A DNA stretch of 64,000 bases from Lathyrus oleraceus. Its lineage: Eukaryota; Streptophyta; Magnoliopsida; Fabales; Fabaceae. The notes below the pieces were generated by a model. That model made no database searches. It was not told the DNA's origin and was given only the letters and a program-made list of their open reading frames with translations. A program made the translations under genes and the position numbers. The stretch is from assembly GCF_024323335.1 (NCBI RefSeq), contig NC_066585.1, forward strand, positions 338,397,346-338,461,345, written 5' to 3'. Positions 24,397-35,040 of the stretch are shown here, piece after piece (within the stretch, counting starts at the first letter, position 1; the number at the start of each line of letters is the position of its first letter).

Positions 24397-25082
24397 TGTA
24401 ACAACCCATTTTTTTTAGTATTGAATTATTATACTATTATTATTATAATTTTAATTTAATTATGTGGAGTGTTAATTAATTAATTGGTGTATTAATTCAT
24501 TATCTAGTGGATATGAGAAATAATTAAATAATTGAATTAATTAATTAACTTGGTTGCATAGTGAATGGTTAATTATTTAAATTTAAATAGAGGTATTTAA
24601 ATATTAGGTATTATTGGGCCTAGTGATTAAATTAGATGATTTAAGCCCAACTAGAATACTATTATAAATAGTAAGAGTGAAGGAAGTGAGAATTAGAATT
24701 CACTTGAGCACTGAAAGCAATAGAGAAAGAGGAGAGGAAAAACGAGAGGAGTCAAGGTTTCCATCAAATTGACAAGGTAAGGAGGGAAATCCTTATCATT
24801 ATGGGTTAGTATGATTGGGTCAATGGGTAGGAACATGTTTTAGGTTGAAATCCTTAATTGGCATGATTTGGAATTATTAGGTCTTGATAAATACTCTTGA
24901 ATTGTGATGATTAAATTATGCTAAAACTGTGAATAAATATATAATTGGATGAGTCATAATTTTCTGAACGTGTAGCTTTTTACGGAATCGAAATCGGAGG
25001 TCCAGAAGTCCTCCAACGATGAAAAATGCGGGGAAATCTGCATTCTGTTTCGTGTTAGCGCATGAACAGCTTTCTGTTTTGC

Positions 25083-25261
25083 GTTAACCGGTTAACCCAG
25101 GGCGTTAACCGGTTAACACTGTTATAATAGTGAGAAAATTGAATTCTGTCTTGCGTTAACCGGTTAACCCAGGGCGTTAACCGGTTAACACTGTTAGAAA
25201 TTGCCAAGAAGCGCATTCTGTTTTGCGTTAACCGATTAACCCAGAGCGTTAACCGGTTAAC
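25083..25261. promoter_or_regulatory. Array of six GTTAACCGGTTAAC palindromes (3' LTR)
   Basis: Starts at 25083, 25104, 25155, 25176, 25227 (one change) and 25248. Spacing of 21 and 72 bp is identical to the 5' LTR array. Confidence 0.85.
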
Positions 25262-25590
25262 ACTGTTTGAAAAGTGAAAAACTGATATTTAAATGTTGTG
25301 TGCATTTTGGAATGAAACCTATGTGTACATATTTGATGATTGGCCTATATTGGTGAATAATATATTGTATGAATGTGTATGTATACCATTATTGAATTGT
25401 GAATGATTTATGGTTATGGATGTGTATATGTAATCGTAATTGATGTGTTGTGATGAATGTGTATATGCACCAATTGAGAGTCATGGTGATATGTGGGATG
25501 TTAAGACGGTATATAGATGGTCTTAATTGCATATGTGTTGGTATGTGTGCATTCATTCATAACATGGTTGACTTCATTGTGGAAGTGGTT

Positions 25591-25760
25591 AAGCGGTGAT
25601 CCTTCATTGGAAACAGACGTAGCAGACGTTAATCCTTAATTGGGATTAGGCGTAGTATTTAAGCGGTGATCCTTCATTGGAAACAGACGTAGCAGACGTT
25701 AATCCTTAATTGGGATTAGGCGTAGTATTAAGCGGTGATCCTTCATTGGAAACAGACGTA
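25591..25760 (+). repeat. 70-bp tandem repeat (3' LTR)
   Basis: Same unit and copy number as 18887-19060. Confidence 0.93.
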
Positions 25761-26566
25761 GGGCTTTGGTCTTGTCCGGATCAGAAGCGTGGCTTAGATT
25801 CTAGATATTGAATCGGAAAGCGGTGAAACTTTGAGTTCACATTGAGGTACCACATGCATAGAGTCACATTGTCTTGCATTGAGTCGTCTATAGTTATGTG
25901 ATCATTGAATGCATGTATTGATGTGGGTGTGATGCATGTTTGAAATATGTGAGATGATTGTTGGTTAATATTATTGATGTGATTATACAAAGTGTGATGA
26001 ATTCTTAAATTGTGTTTTGTTTCATTGTGCCTTATTATGCTATTTCATAATAATTTGAATTCTCACCCTTTCTGTTTGAATGTTACCTTTACATGGGTAT
26101 CATGCAGATACTACAGAGTAGTATTGCTGGAGTAGGTGGACGGTAGCTCGCTCAAGATTAGCTGGAGAGTTTCCGTATTTAGTTTGAAATTAGGTAATGA
26201 GTCAATGCTCTGGTCATGTAACACTGGGTAGATTAGTGGTATTGAACTCATATCTTATTTTGATATGCTTTATGTCATTAATTGTTTTATTTTATTTGAA
26301 GTGATTATTGAGAGATGATCATGGTATGGGACATGGATCATATTATGAAATACATGAGTATTCTTTATTTTCCGCTGTGAACGCATATTGCTTGAATATT
26401 CATGATGAGTGAAATGTGTTATTTTGAATGACCAGGTGTATTGTTGGTTTTTGAAAGTTTTAAGTTTCGGAAACGTCGATGTGACGCCCTTTTCTTTATA
26501 TGCGTGCTTATTTACTCTGATTATATGCTAAATAATTTGGGGTAGAAAAAGGGGTGTTACATTTGG

Positions 26567-26824
26567 GATCAGAGGTATGTTACTAATTTACCTATGTCTC
26601 CGGTTCCTCTTGAACTGTGTCCCTTTCTGGATGTGAGACATTCATAGTCCCTCTTTAAACCAGGCCATAACTAGACCGAAGTCCTACCTAACTTTCAAAT
26701 AAATGTATGCATGGTCATGTACAATGTAATCTAGAAACATCATAAACATCATAAACATAATCAAAATCATCATCAGAATCATAAAATCAAAAAACATCAT
26801 CAAAAGGTTCCACTCTTGAACCTA
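26567..26824 (-). repeat. Fragment 2 of the minus-strand chromovirus-like LTR
   Basis: Lies between the chromovirus TSD and the copia TSD. Contains a CATAAACAT/CATCATAAAC low-complexity stretch (26740-26810). Continuous with 17200-17692 and 47712-48710 once the two insertions are removed. Confidence 0.45.
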
Positions 26825-27055
26825 TAGGTTGAAGGAGAAGAGCGATCCAAAACGCAACGGAATTTAAAAAATTTCTCCTTTAGTGATCCTTACGAATGGG
26901 CATCATCAATGATAGAATCGTTACCTCTTGTGGCGATTGAAACCTTTGATGTAGATCTACGGAGCGATCACGAACGTTGAATGATGACAACGCCTCTACT
27001 CATTCCACACGAACAGATTCCTTCAATCTCAATGCTAGCTGCTACGAATGAAGGC

Positions 27056-27058
<3 letters not shown>

Positions 27059-27106
<48 letters not shown>
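27059..27106. repeat. (GA)n microsatellite, 48 bp, in the copia 3' LTR
   Basis: Uninterrupted GA. The matching tract in the other LTR is about 110 bp. Confidence 0.97.
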
Positions 27107-27109
<3 letters not shown>

Positions 27110-27142
27110 GAAATTACAACTTCACAAATGCTTCTGCACAAG

Positions 27143-27160
27143 GGTTCTATTTATAGAACC
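27143..27160 (-). promoter_or_regulatory. TATA box inside a perfect 7-bp inverted repeat
   Basis: GGTTCTATTTATAGAACC: the arms GGTTCTA/TAGAACC flank TTTA, so the minus strand reads TATAAATAG. It is preserved in the other LTR at 46607-46624. The GA tract lies about 40 bp downstream in the transcript. Confidence 0.6.
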
Positions 27161-27187
27161 ACTTGTGTGGGCTGCAAGCTAAAAACC

Positions 27188-27313
27188 CACTTAAGTGTGT
27201 GTGGCCCATATCTTATGATATGTAAAAATCACTTAAGTGTGTGATACCTTACCATATTTCGTATTCTACTTAAGTACACTGTACCTTACGATGTTCTACA
27301 ATTCACTTAAGTG
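27188..27313 (-). promoter_or_regulatory. Four TTAAGT palindromes at 37-42 bp spacing in copia U3
   Basis: CACTTAAGTG at 27188, 27230 and 27304, and TACTTAAGTA at 27267. They sit about 30-160 bp upstream of the minus-strand TATA box, the expected place for LTR enhancers. The other LTR has five such units (46653-46815). Confidence 0.7.
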
Positions 27314-28204
27314 CGTTGTACCTTACGGTGTTCCTTAGTTACACTATCTCTCATAAATCCGTTCTTTTGTGTGTGACCCTGTAGGTTTTCGCGACATTAG
27401 CAATTATATTAAATCACGTATTTAACATAATAAACAGTGAGCGGTATCTAGCAACACATCACTGCTACCTAATACACGAAAATGTCATGCGATCTGACAA
27501 ATTCTTTTGTGATAATACTTATGTGTATAATTACCCCTTTGCCCCTATGTTTATATTGAACACAAGGCATACACCATGTCATCCTTGTCCAGTTCAATAT
27601 TGGGCCCGTAGACATTTATCCTATTATGCAGGATGGGCAAATTCCATCTAGGCCACTTATGTCCCTTAGCATGCTTCGTGGAGTACCCATAAACTGTCTT
27701 TATGGTAATCCAGTTATGGACAATATTTGATCAGCAATAAAGCACTCGACTCTACATCTAGGGTCCATAGTGGTTTCAATTTGAAGGGTGGTATACACCA
27801 CTATCACCATGAGAATAACTTATGACACTTTGCATAACATTCTATATGGTATTCTCATAGCGGATCAATCCAGTATAAATATTACTCCTAATATTCATAC
27901 ATATGTTTAAGACTTGATAACTCCTTATCCATGATCCATGAGATCTGATCATAAGTATATATACATAACAGTCTTAATGCTTTAATGTCATCCTGCTTCA
28001 CAACAAAGCTCGACTACAGATATTTTAAGAATAGTGTCCTTATGTTTAATGGGATCTCATAATTAAGTCACACTTGATACATTAAACGGATTATTTATTC
28101 TATGGACTTTATTAAACAAACATAATAAAGAAAATGCCTTTTATTATTAATAAATAATTCGATACAAGTACCAAAAGTATTGGCCTCTAGGGCTTACACC
28201 AACA

Positions 28205-28218
28205 ATCTCCCACTAGCA
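28205..28218 (-). other. Polypurine tract of the copia element
   Basis: Minus strand GTGCTAGTGGGAGAT directly upstream of the LTR start TGTTGG. It abuts the stop codon of the polyprotein (28219-28221). Confidence 0.9.
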
Positions 28219-31200
28219 CTAGAGCCAATCAGGCATACCCCTAATACCCACAGATCTAGTATGGCCATCATGCTTCAGCTGTGCAAGAGGCTTTGTTAAT
28301 GGGTCAGCAATATTGTCAAGTGTAGGTACTCTGCATATTTTCACATCTCCTCTATCTATTATCTCTCGAATGAGGTGATAATGCCTAAGTATGTGTTTGG
28401 ATCGTTGGTGAGATCTAGGCTCCTTAGCTTGTGCGATAGCACCATTGTTATCACTATAGAGATCAATGGGATCCACAATGCTAGGAAATATGCCAAGTTC
28501 ACTAATGAACTTTTTGATCCAAACAACTTCCTTTGCTGCACTTGAGGCAGCAATATACTCGGCCTCGGTTGTAGACTCAACAATTGTATCTTGCTTTAAA
28601 CTTTTCCAGCTCACAGCGCCACCGTTTAAGCAAAATCCATAACCAGATTGCAATCTAAAGTCATCCTTATCTGTTTGGAAGCTAACATCAGTGTATCCAA
28701 TTGCAGTAAGCTCTTCCTGACCTCCATATATCAAGAATGAGTCCTTAGTCCTTCTCAAATACTTAATGATATTCTTGACAGCTACCCAATGAGCATCACT
28801 GGGATCATATTGGTACCTACTCGTTGCACTTAAAGCATACGAGACATCTGATCGAGTACATAACATGGCATACATGATAGATCCTATTGCAGATGCATAT
28901 GGAATCTTATTCATGCGATCCCTTTCTTCCTTAGTTGAAGGGGATTGTGTTTTTGATAGACACATGCCATGTTGCATAGGTATGAATCCTTTCTTGGAAT
29001 CATGCATATTAAAGCGTCTCAACACTTTGTCTATGTATGTACTCTGACTTAGGCCAAGCAGTTTATGTGATCTATCTCTATAGATCTTGATTCCTAATAT
29101 ATAGGCTGCTTCACCTAGGTCCTTCATAGAAAAGCATTTTCCCAACCAAGACTTTACTTGTTGTAGGGTAGGGACATCATTTCCAATGAGTAATATATCA
29201 TCTACATATAATACCAAGAAGACGATCATGCTCCCACTAACCTTCTTGTAGACACAAGGCTCATCTTCATTCTTGATGAATCCATATTGTTTTACTGTTT
29301 CATCAAAACAAAGATTCCAGCTTCTAGAAGCTTGCTTCAATCCATAGATTGATCTTTGTAACTTACATATCTTTTGGGCTTCTTCTGGTATGTCAAACCC
29401 TTCAGGTTGTGCCATGTACACATCCTCAAGAAGATTCCCATTAAGGAAAGCAATTTTAACATCCATCTTCCATATTTAACAATCATGATATCCAGCGATA
29501 GCAAGTTAAATCCGAACAGATTTAAGCATTACAACTAGCGAAAAGGTTTCATCATAGTCAACCCCATGAATTTGTTTATATCCTTTTGCAACCAGTCTTG
29601 CCTTATAGGTATGTACCTTACCATCCCTGTCAGTCTTCTTTTTGAAGACCCACTTGCATCCTATAGGGTTAACTCCTACAAGAGGCTCTACCAAGGTCCA
29701 AACTTGGTTTGTGTACATGGAATCCATCTCAGATTTCCTGGCTTCTAGCCACTTCTCAGACTCGAGACCAGTTATGGCCTCTTAGTAGGTCACAAGCTCA
29801 TCTTGATCCATGAGTAATACATCACCTTGATCAGTTATGAGATATCCATATCTCTCAGGTAGGTGACGTATCTCGCTTGACCTACGTTGGTCTTATTCTA
29901 CTTGAGCAGGTTGCTCTTTCAAAACTACTTGTGTTTCCTGCTCTAATTCCTCCATAGGTGTATCAATTCTTTGTGATTCTTGAATTTCTTCAAGCTTTAC
30001 TTTTCTCCCACTGATTCCTTTGGAAATAAAATCCCTTTCTAAGAAAACTCCAGTTCGAGCGACAAACAATTTGCCCTCAGAAGGATTGTAGAAGTAATAC
30101 CCTCTTGTTTCTTTAGGATACCCCACAAATAAGCATTTGTCAGATTTGGGCTCAAGCTTAGTTGAAATTTGTCGTTTCACATATACTTCGCAACCCCAAA
30201 TCTTCATGTAAGACATATGTGGTTTCTTACCAGTCCATATCTCATATGGTGTCTTCTCAACCTTTTTGGATGGAACACGGTTAAGTGTGTAAGCTGTTGT
30301 CAATAATGCATGTCCCCAAAAGGAGTTTGGAAGATCGGCGTGACTCATCATGGATCGGACCATGTCTAACAAGGTTTGATTTCTTCTCTCAGATACACCG
30401 TTCCATTAGGGTGTTCCAGGAGGAGTAAGTTGGGATAGGATCCCACACTCTTTCAGATGGTCATCAAACTCTAGGCTTAAATACTCACCACCTCGATCTG
30501 ATCGAAGAGTTTTAATATTCTTACCTAGTTAGTTTTTTACTTCATTCTTGAATTCCTTAAACTTTTCAAGGGACTCTGATTTGTGTTTTATTAAATACAC
30601 ATAACCATATCTACTGAAATCATCAGTAAATATGATGAAGTACTGAAAACCTCATTTGGCTGGTATGTTTAATGATCCACATACATCAGTATGTATGAGG
30701 GCCAAAAGATCATTAGCTCTTTCACCTTTTCTTGTGAATGGAGACTTTGTCATCTTTCCAATTAAATAATATATGCATGTCTCATATGATTCATAATCAA
30801 AAGGTTCCAAGAGTCCATCTTTATGGAGTTTTAAAATGTGTTTCTCATTTATGTGGCATAATCGACAATGCCAAAGGTAAGTTGGATTTAACTCATTAGG
30901 TTTCATCTTTTTAGTATTAATGTTATAAATAGGCATTTCAAGATCAAGGACATATAGTCCACTATTCATTTGTGCAGTAGCATAGAATATATCATTCAAA
31001 TAAATGGAGCAACAATTATTCTTTATTATAAATGAAAAACCAAATTTGTCTAAACAAGAAACGGAAATAATATTCCTGCTAATTGCAGGTACATAATAAC
31101 AGTTCTCTAACTGAATTATTAAACCACTAGGTAAAGTCAATACATAAGTTCCTACGGCTAAAGCATCAACCTTTGCTCCATTGCCAACTCATAGGTCAAC

Positions 31201-32178
31201 TTCACCTTTTGCCAAATCTCTACTCCTTTTTATCCCTTGCACATTGGTACAAATGTGAGAACCGCATCCAGCATCTAATACCCATGATGCAGAAGTAGAT
31301 AAATTAATTTCAATAACAAAAATACTTGAAATTGAAGTCTCTACTCCATTCTTATTATCTTTCAGGTACTTTGGGCAGTTTCTCTTCCAGTGTTTGGTCT
31401 TACCGCAATGGAAGCAGGTGCCTTCCTTTGCTATGCATCCACTAGGCTTCAAAGCAGTAACAATGGGTTTAGGTTTGGCAACTTCCTTACCTTTCCCTTT
31501 ATCACCCTGCTTGGTGGGTCTTTTGTTCGGTCTCTTTCCATTTTCGATCATCAGAATGGACTTCCCTTTTGACTTCAGATTCTGCTCATCAATTCTTAAC
31601 AGGGCTAGCATTTCAGGAAGAGATTTGTCCATATCATTCATATTAAAATTAAGGACAAGTTGACTGAATTTATCTGGCAACAATTGCTAGATCAAATCAG
31701 TCGCAAGTTCATTTCCGAGGGGAAAACCCAACCTCTTAAGGTTCTCCACATACCCAATCATCTTGAGCACATGGGGACCTACAGGGGCTCGCTCAGCTAA
31801 CTTGCCTTGAAAAAGGGCTTTTGAAACTTCAAACCTTTCATGCATTGCCTTCTCTTGATAGAGGATCTTCAGGTGTTCGATCATATCGAACGCTGCCATG
31901 TTCTCATGTTGCTTTTGCAACTCTAATTTCATAGTAGTTAGCATGAGGCAAGCAGTTTCATTGGCATCATCGACGTGCTTCTTATAAACATCTCTTTTTG
32001 CCTTAGGTGCAGAACTAGGAGGTTCCTCTTAAGGAACAGGTTTCTCCAAGACATACAGCTTTCTATCATGTTTGAGGACAATCCTCATATTTCGGTGCGA
32101 ATCCAGAAAATTTGTCCCAGAAAATTTTTCCTTATCAAGGATTGATCGTAAAATATTGTTAGAGGTGTTTGTTGTCAT
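28219..32178 (-). pseudogene. Copia gag-pol polyprotein, one frame with about ten stops
   Basis: One reading frame from ATG 32178 to TAG 28219-28221 (1319 codons), with all open pieces in the same phase. Order: gag with CCHC knuckle (CFHCGKTKHWKRNC, about 31365-31410); protease WVLDAGCGSHIC (about 31255-31290), where family members usually read D-S/T-G; integrase zinc domain and core (LALIHTDVCGSL near 30680, then DLPNSFWGHALLTTAYTLN); RT (CKWVFKKKTDRDGKVH, AFLNGNLLEDVYM, catalytic YVDDILLIGND near 29190); RNase H (ESTTEAEYIAAS, YSDNNGAIAQAKE, RSKHILRHYHLIRE). Stops include 32029-32031, 31684-31686, 30649-30651, 29890-29892 and 29503-29505. The integrase CxxC is CIYY, so a zinc ligand is lost. 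Lineage within Ty1/copia is not decided here. Confidence 0.94.
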
Positions 32179-32383
32179 GGTAATCTACATGAAAATAATG
32201 AAAATATAAGTATCAATAACATATTTAATTAGGCCTTTAATTAAATATGCTCCCACTATTTTACTCAAAACAAATGACCCTCACCCTTTGATTCGGAAAA
32301 TCCCGTTGGAAGATTTTCTAGTGGGTCAAGATCCACATATCACTTTGTTTTAAGTCCGCGTAGGCGGATTACACAAAACTAGG
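32179..32383 (-). repeat. Copia leader, ATG-proximal part
   Basis: Non-coding sequence between the polyprotein ATG and the nested Ogre-like insertion; continues at 45092-46210. CTAGG at 32379-32383 is the left copy of the Ogre-like element's target duplication. Confidence 0.85.
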
Positions 32384-32523
32384 TGTCATACCCCAAAATT
32401 TGCCCGTTAATCTGGCAAGACATTTTTCAAGGCACTCCAACTCATTACTCAAGGCATTGATCTTAAAGGAACAAAGACCCAGCACACAGGTGGTCAAATC
32501 CAGAAAATGGCTTAAAATGGCTT

Positions 32524-32587
32524 GCTCGCTAGGCGAGCAAAGTCATTCGCCTAGCGAACCCTTCGCTACGCCACTCGCCTAGCGAAT
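32524..32587. promoter_or_regulatory. Cluster of GCTCGCTAGGCGAGC-type near-palindromes, upstream of TATA
   Basis: GCTCGCTAGGCGAGC (32524-32538), TTCGCCTAGCGAA (32546-32558) and CTCGCCTAGCGAA (from 32575), with a partial TTCGCTACG between. In the 3' LTR the same cluster has substitutions and a 9-bp insertion. A second cluster lies at 33081-33168. Confidence 0.65.
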
Positions 32588-33080
32588 ACCAGAAAATTCT
32601 GGGCTTCATTCTGAGCCCATCAGGTCACAAATATTATTATAAATAGCAGAGCTTCATTCAGAAAAGGACACACAGAGACGGACGGACAGAAACCCTAGCA
32701 AGAAAACTCTAACAGAAGCAACCGAGCAAACCCTGGAGGCTAACCCAGAGAATTCAGAGCAACCTTAAGGGAAACCCTGAAGGAAACTCATCTGCACAAA
32801 GGTTACCTCCGCCCAACTCAATCCGACATCAACCCTAAGAGCGTTCTGCCAATTCAAGGTTGCAACTCAATTGCAAACAGGTTTGCATTACTATTACCGC
32901 TTTATGTTCCTAATTCACATGTGATACCATAATTGAATTCATAAATATATTTGAGGTTTTGCATGTGGACTTAAGTATGCCTGGATATCTTGAATGTTTC
33001 ACCATGTAATTGCTGTAATGGATGCCATAGGGTTTGGAGCTTGCTGAAACCGTACTGCTGTTAAATTCAAAACCCGTAGC

Positions 33081-33168
33081 CGTTCGCTAGCACATCGCTA
33101 AGCGAATATGTAGCGAGTGCTCGCTAAGCCTTCGCTAGGCGAGGCAGTAGCGAACATGACAGTCGCTG
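33081..33168. promoter_or_regulatory. Second TCGCTA/TAGCGA cluster, in the transcribed LTR
   Basis: Eight or so half-sites such as TTCGCTAG, TCGCTAAGCGAA, TCGCTAAGC and TTCGCTAGGCGAGG within 88 bp, about 440 bp downstream of the TATA box. Confidence 0.6.
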
Positions 33169-33374
33169 TTTTTCGTTCTGTTTTGATCTTTGCCCATCTG
33201 ACCTGTTTTATTATAACCGTGCTTTGTTTACCTAATACTATTACTGCTTTGGTGCAACTCTTGATTGCACCCCATTTGGTGTTCTGACCTGTTTGCGGAA
33301 TTTTGTAAGGGCTCACATACTCCCGAAGAAGGTAGCCTGCTAGGTATTCCACTTTATTTGTGGGATACCCTTAT

Positions 33375-33490
33375 GGAGATTCATCCTAATTACCTAATTG
33401 ATTACAAATATTTGGAGATTCATCCTAATTACCTAATTGATTACAAATGTTTTAGAGATTCATCCTAATTACCTAATTGATTATAAAATA
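33375..33490 (+). repeat. 40-bp tandem repeat, three copies (5' LTR)
   Basis: Unit begins GGAGATTCATCCTAATTACC and continues TAATTGATTACAAAT. Same array near 44105-44220 in the 3' LTR. Confidence 0.92.
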
Positions 33491-34351
33491 TTGCCTTTGA
33501 ATATGTGATCTTGGACCTCTCTTTGTTGCCTTACGGTATTACGGTCATGTCCCGCGAATGTGGGGATACGCTTAGCAAAGATCCTTCGATTAAATCATCA
33601 GGTCCCTATAAGATAAATCATAGTCCCTCGGATGTTGCCTGCGAATATATGATTTTGTCCCTCGATGACCCTTCGTTGTAGCCTACGGTTAAATGATGAT
33701 TGTCCCTTCGAATGCTAAGGTATCCTTGCAAATGTTGCCTTCAATGACCAATCGATGACCCCACGATGTCCCTTTACATCCAAAGGATAAAACTACTTAC
33801 TTCTCAATAGTAAGGACAGTTTTACCCTCATAAGGATAGGAAATGCCCATAAAGACCTTGGGTAGGTATAACTCTTAAATGCTGAATCACAAACTCAAAA
33901 TACTTTTCATACATCACACTTTGCAAAACATCTCCTAGAAAATCACCACTTGGTATACGTTCGTACTAGAATCATTGCCAAGTTATATTTTTCTAAACAG
34001 CTTTCCAAATTAAACGAGATAAATACTTTGTATACATTCGTACAAGAATCATTACAAAGTTGAACTCTCTTTTCAAAACATTTCCTAAGCAGCTCTCACA
34101 CACTTTTTCAGACAAGAAAAACATAAGTGATCAAGCAATTAAGAGCCCATGGATAACCATGGATACAAAGGGTGCTAACATCTTCCCTTTGTATAATGTA
34201 CCTCCCGAACCCAAAATCTAATTAAGGTCTTTCCTGTTCTTTTCCACCTTTCCTTCTTGGATAAAAGAAAAGTCGGTGGCGACTCTTGCTATCTGCGACA
34301 TTTGCTTTCCAAAGCAAAAACACACAAAGTCAGTTCACCGTATGACAGAAC

Positions 34352-34369
34352 TGGCGACTCTGCTGGGGA
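34352..34369 (+). other. Primer binding site of the Ogre-like element (tRNA-Arg type)
   Basis: TGGCGACTCTGCTGGGGA, 4 bases after the LTR end. This sequence is the Ogre/Tat-type PBS, attributed to tRNA-Arg in described Ogre elements. Confidence 0.88.
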
Positions 34370-35040
34370 GTAACGGAGAGAGGTTACCTTAAAAAAAAAG
34401 ATCACTTATTTAAATTGTCTGATTTACTTTTAAGGGATTGCTTGGGTATTCTATGCTTGAGTGAAAGATCCTACACCCGGATCTAGTGTACCTTAGGTAA
34501 GTAGCAATAAATTATCGCGATTATCCGGCGTATACTGGAATGGTTAAAATGATGGCTACGGTTAATGTGACACTTTGGATGTCCTGATGTTCCTCATGTT
34601 TACTTGAGGAGAAATTTGGCGTCTGCGTGGTGTCATCAAAGCATTAACCAGACCTTTAGAACCCTAATTGACTCATCCTGGCCATTAGAAAGTAGTGAGA
34701 TAACTGACTTCGGTTCCGACTGGGGTTGGTTGAGACTCGATACTACACTCTTTGAGATTGGACTTTAGGGAAGCTTTGGTCAACCACTTGGTGTTGCACT
34801 GAAGTGGACTTAAAGGAAGGTCAATGATTGGAGATCCTTTTAGAACCCAGTTACTATTCTAGGACAGGTTGAACCAACCAAACTTCAGTGGGGAGGGTAC
34901 TTACCTATGGGACTCATGCAAGCCTTAAAACTTAGGGATGATTGTTGTGTGACTTGTTTGTGTTTGTTACTTACATAACATCATAACATCATAACATCGT
35001 GGCATTGTACTAACCGTTTCAAGGACTTAGGGATTTAACT
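34370..35040 (+). other. Untranslated leader of the Ogre-like element
   Basis: No coding content. Ends with an ATCATAACATCATAACAT low-complexity stretch just before ORF1. Confidence 0.75.

Larger units (their letters stand above)
17693..26561 (+). mobile_element. Complete Tekay-like chromovirus (Ty3/gypsy), 8.87 kb, degenerate
   Basis: LTRs 17693-19851 and 24397-26561 start TGTAACAACCC and end GGGGTGTTACA. TTTGG at 17688-17692 and 26562-26566 is the target duplication. PBS, gag, protease, RT, RNase H, integrase, chromodomain and PPT follow in canonical Ty3/gypsy order. The LTRs differ at roughly 35-40 positions by eye (about 98% identity), so the insertion is fairly young. The coding region has at least two nonsense codons and two one-base frameshifts, so it cannot make its own proteins. 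Confidence 0.96.
24397..26561 (+). repeat. 3' LTR of the chromovirus
   Basis: 2165 bp, same termini and internal arrays as the 5' LTR. A 6-bp length difference lies near 25882. Confidence 0.95.
26830..28204 (-). repeat. 3' LTR of the copia element
   Basis: 1375 bp. Holds a (GA)n tract (27059-27106), a TATA box inside a short inverted repeat (27143-27160) and four CACTTAAGTG-type palindromes (27188-27313). Confidence 0.95.
32384..34347 (+). repeat. 5' LTR of the Ogre-like element
   Basis: 1964 bp. TATAAATAG at 32638-32646 is the probable TATA box. It contains clusters of CGCTAGGCGAG-type motifs on both sides of the TATA box (32524-32587 and 33081-33168) and three copies of a 40-bp unit (33375-33490). 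Confidence 0.95.
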
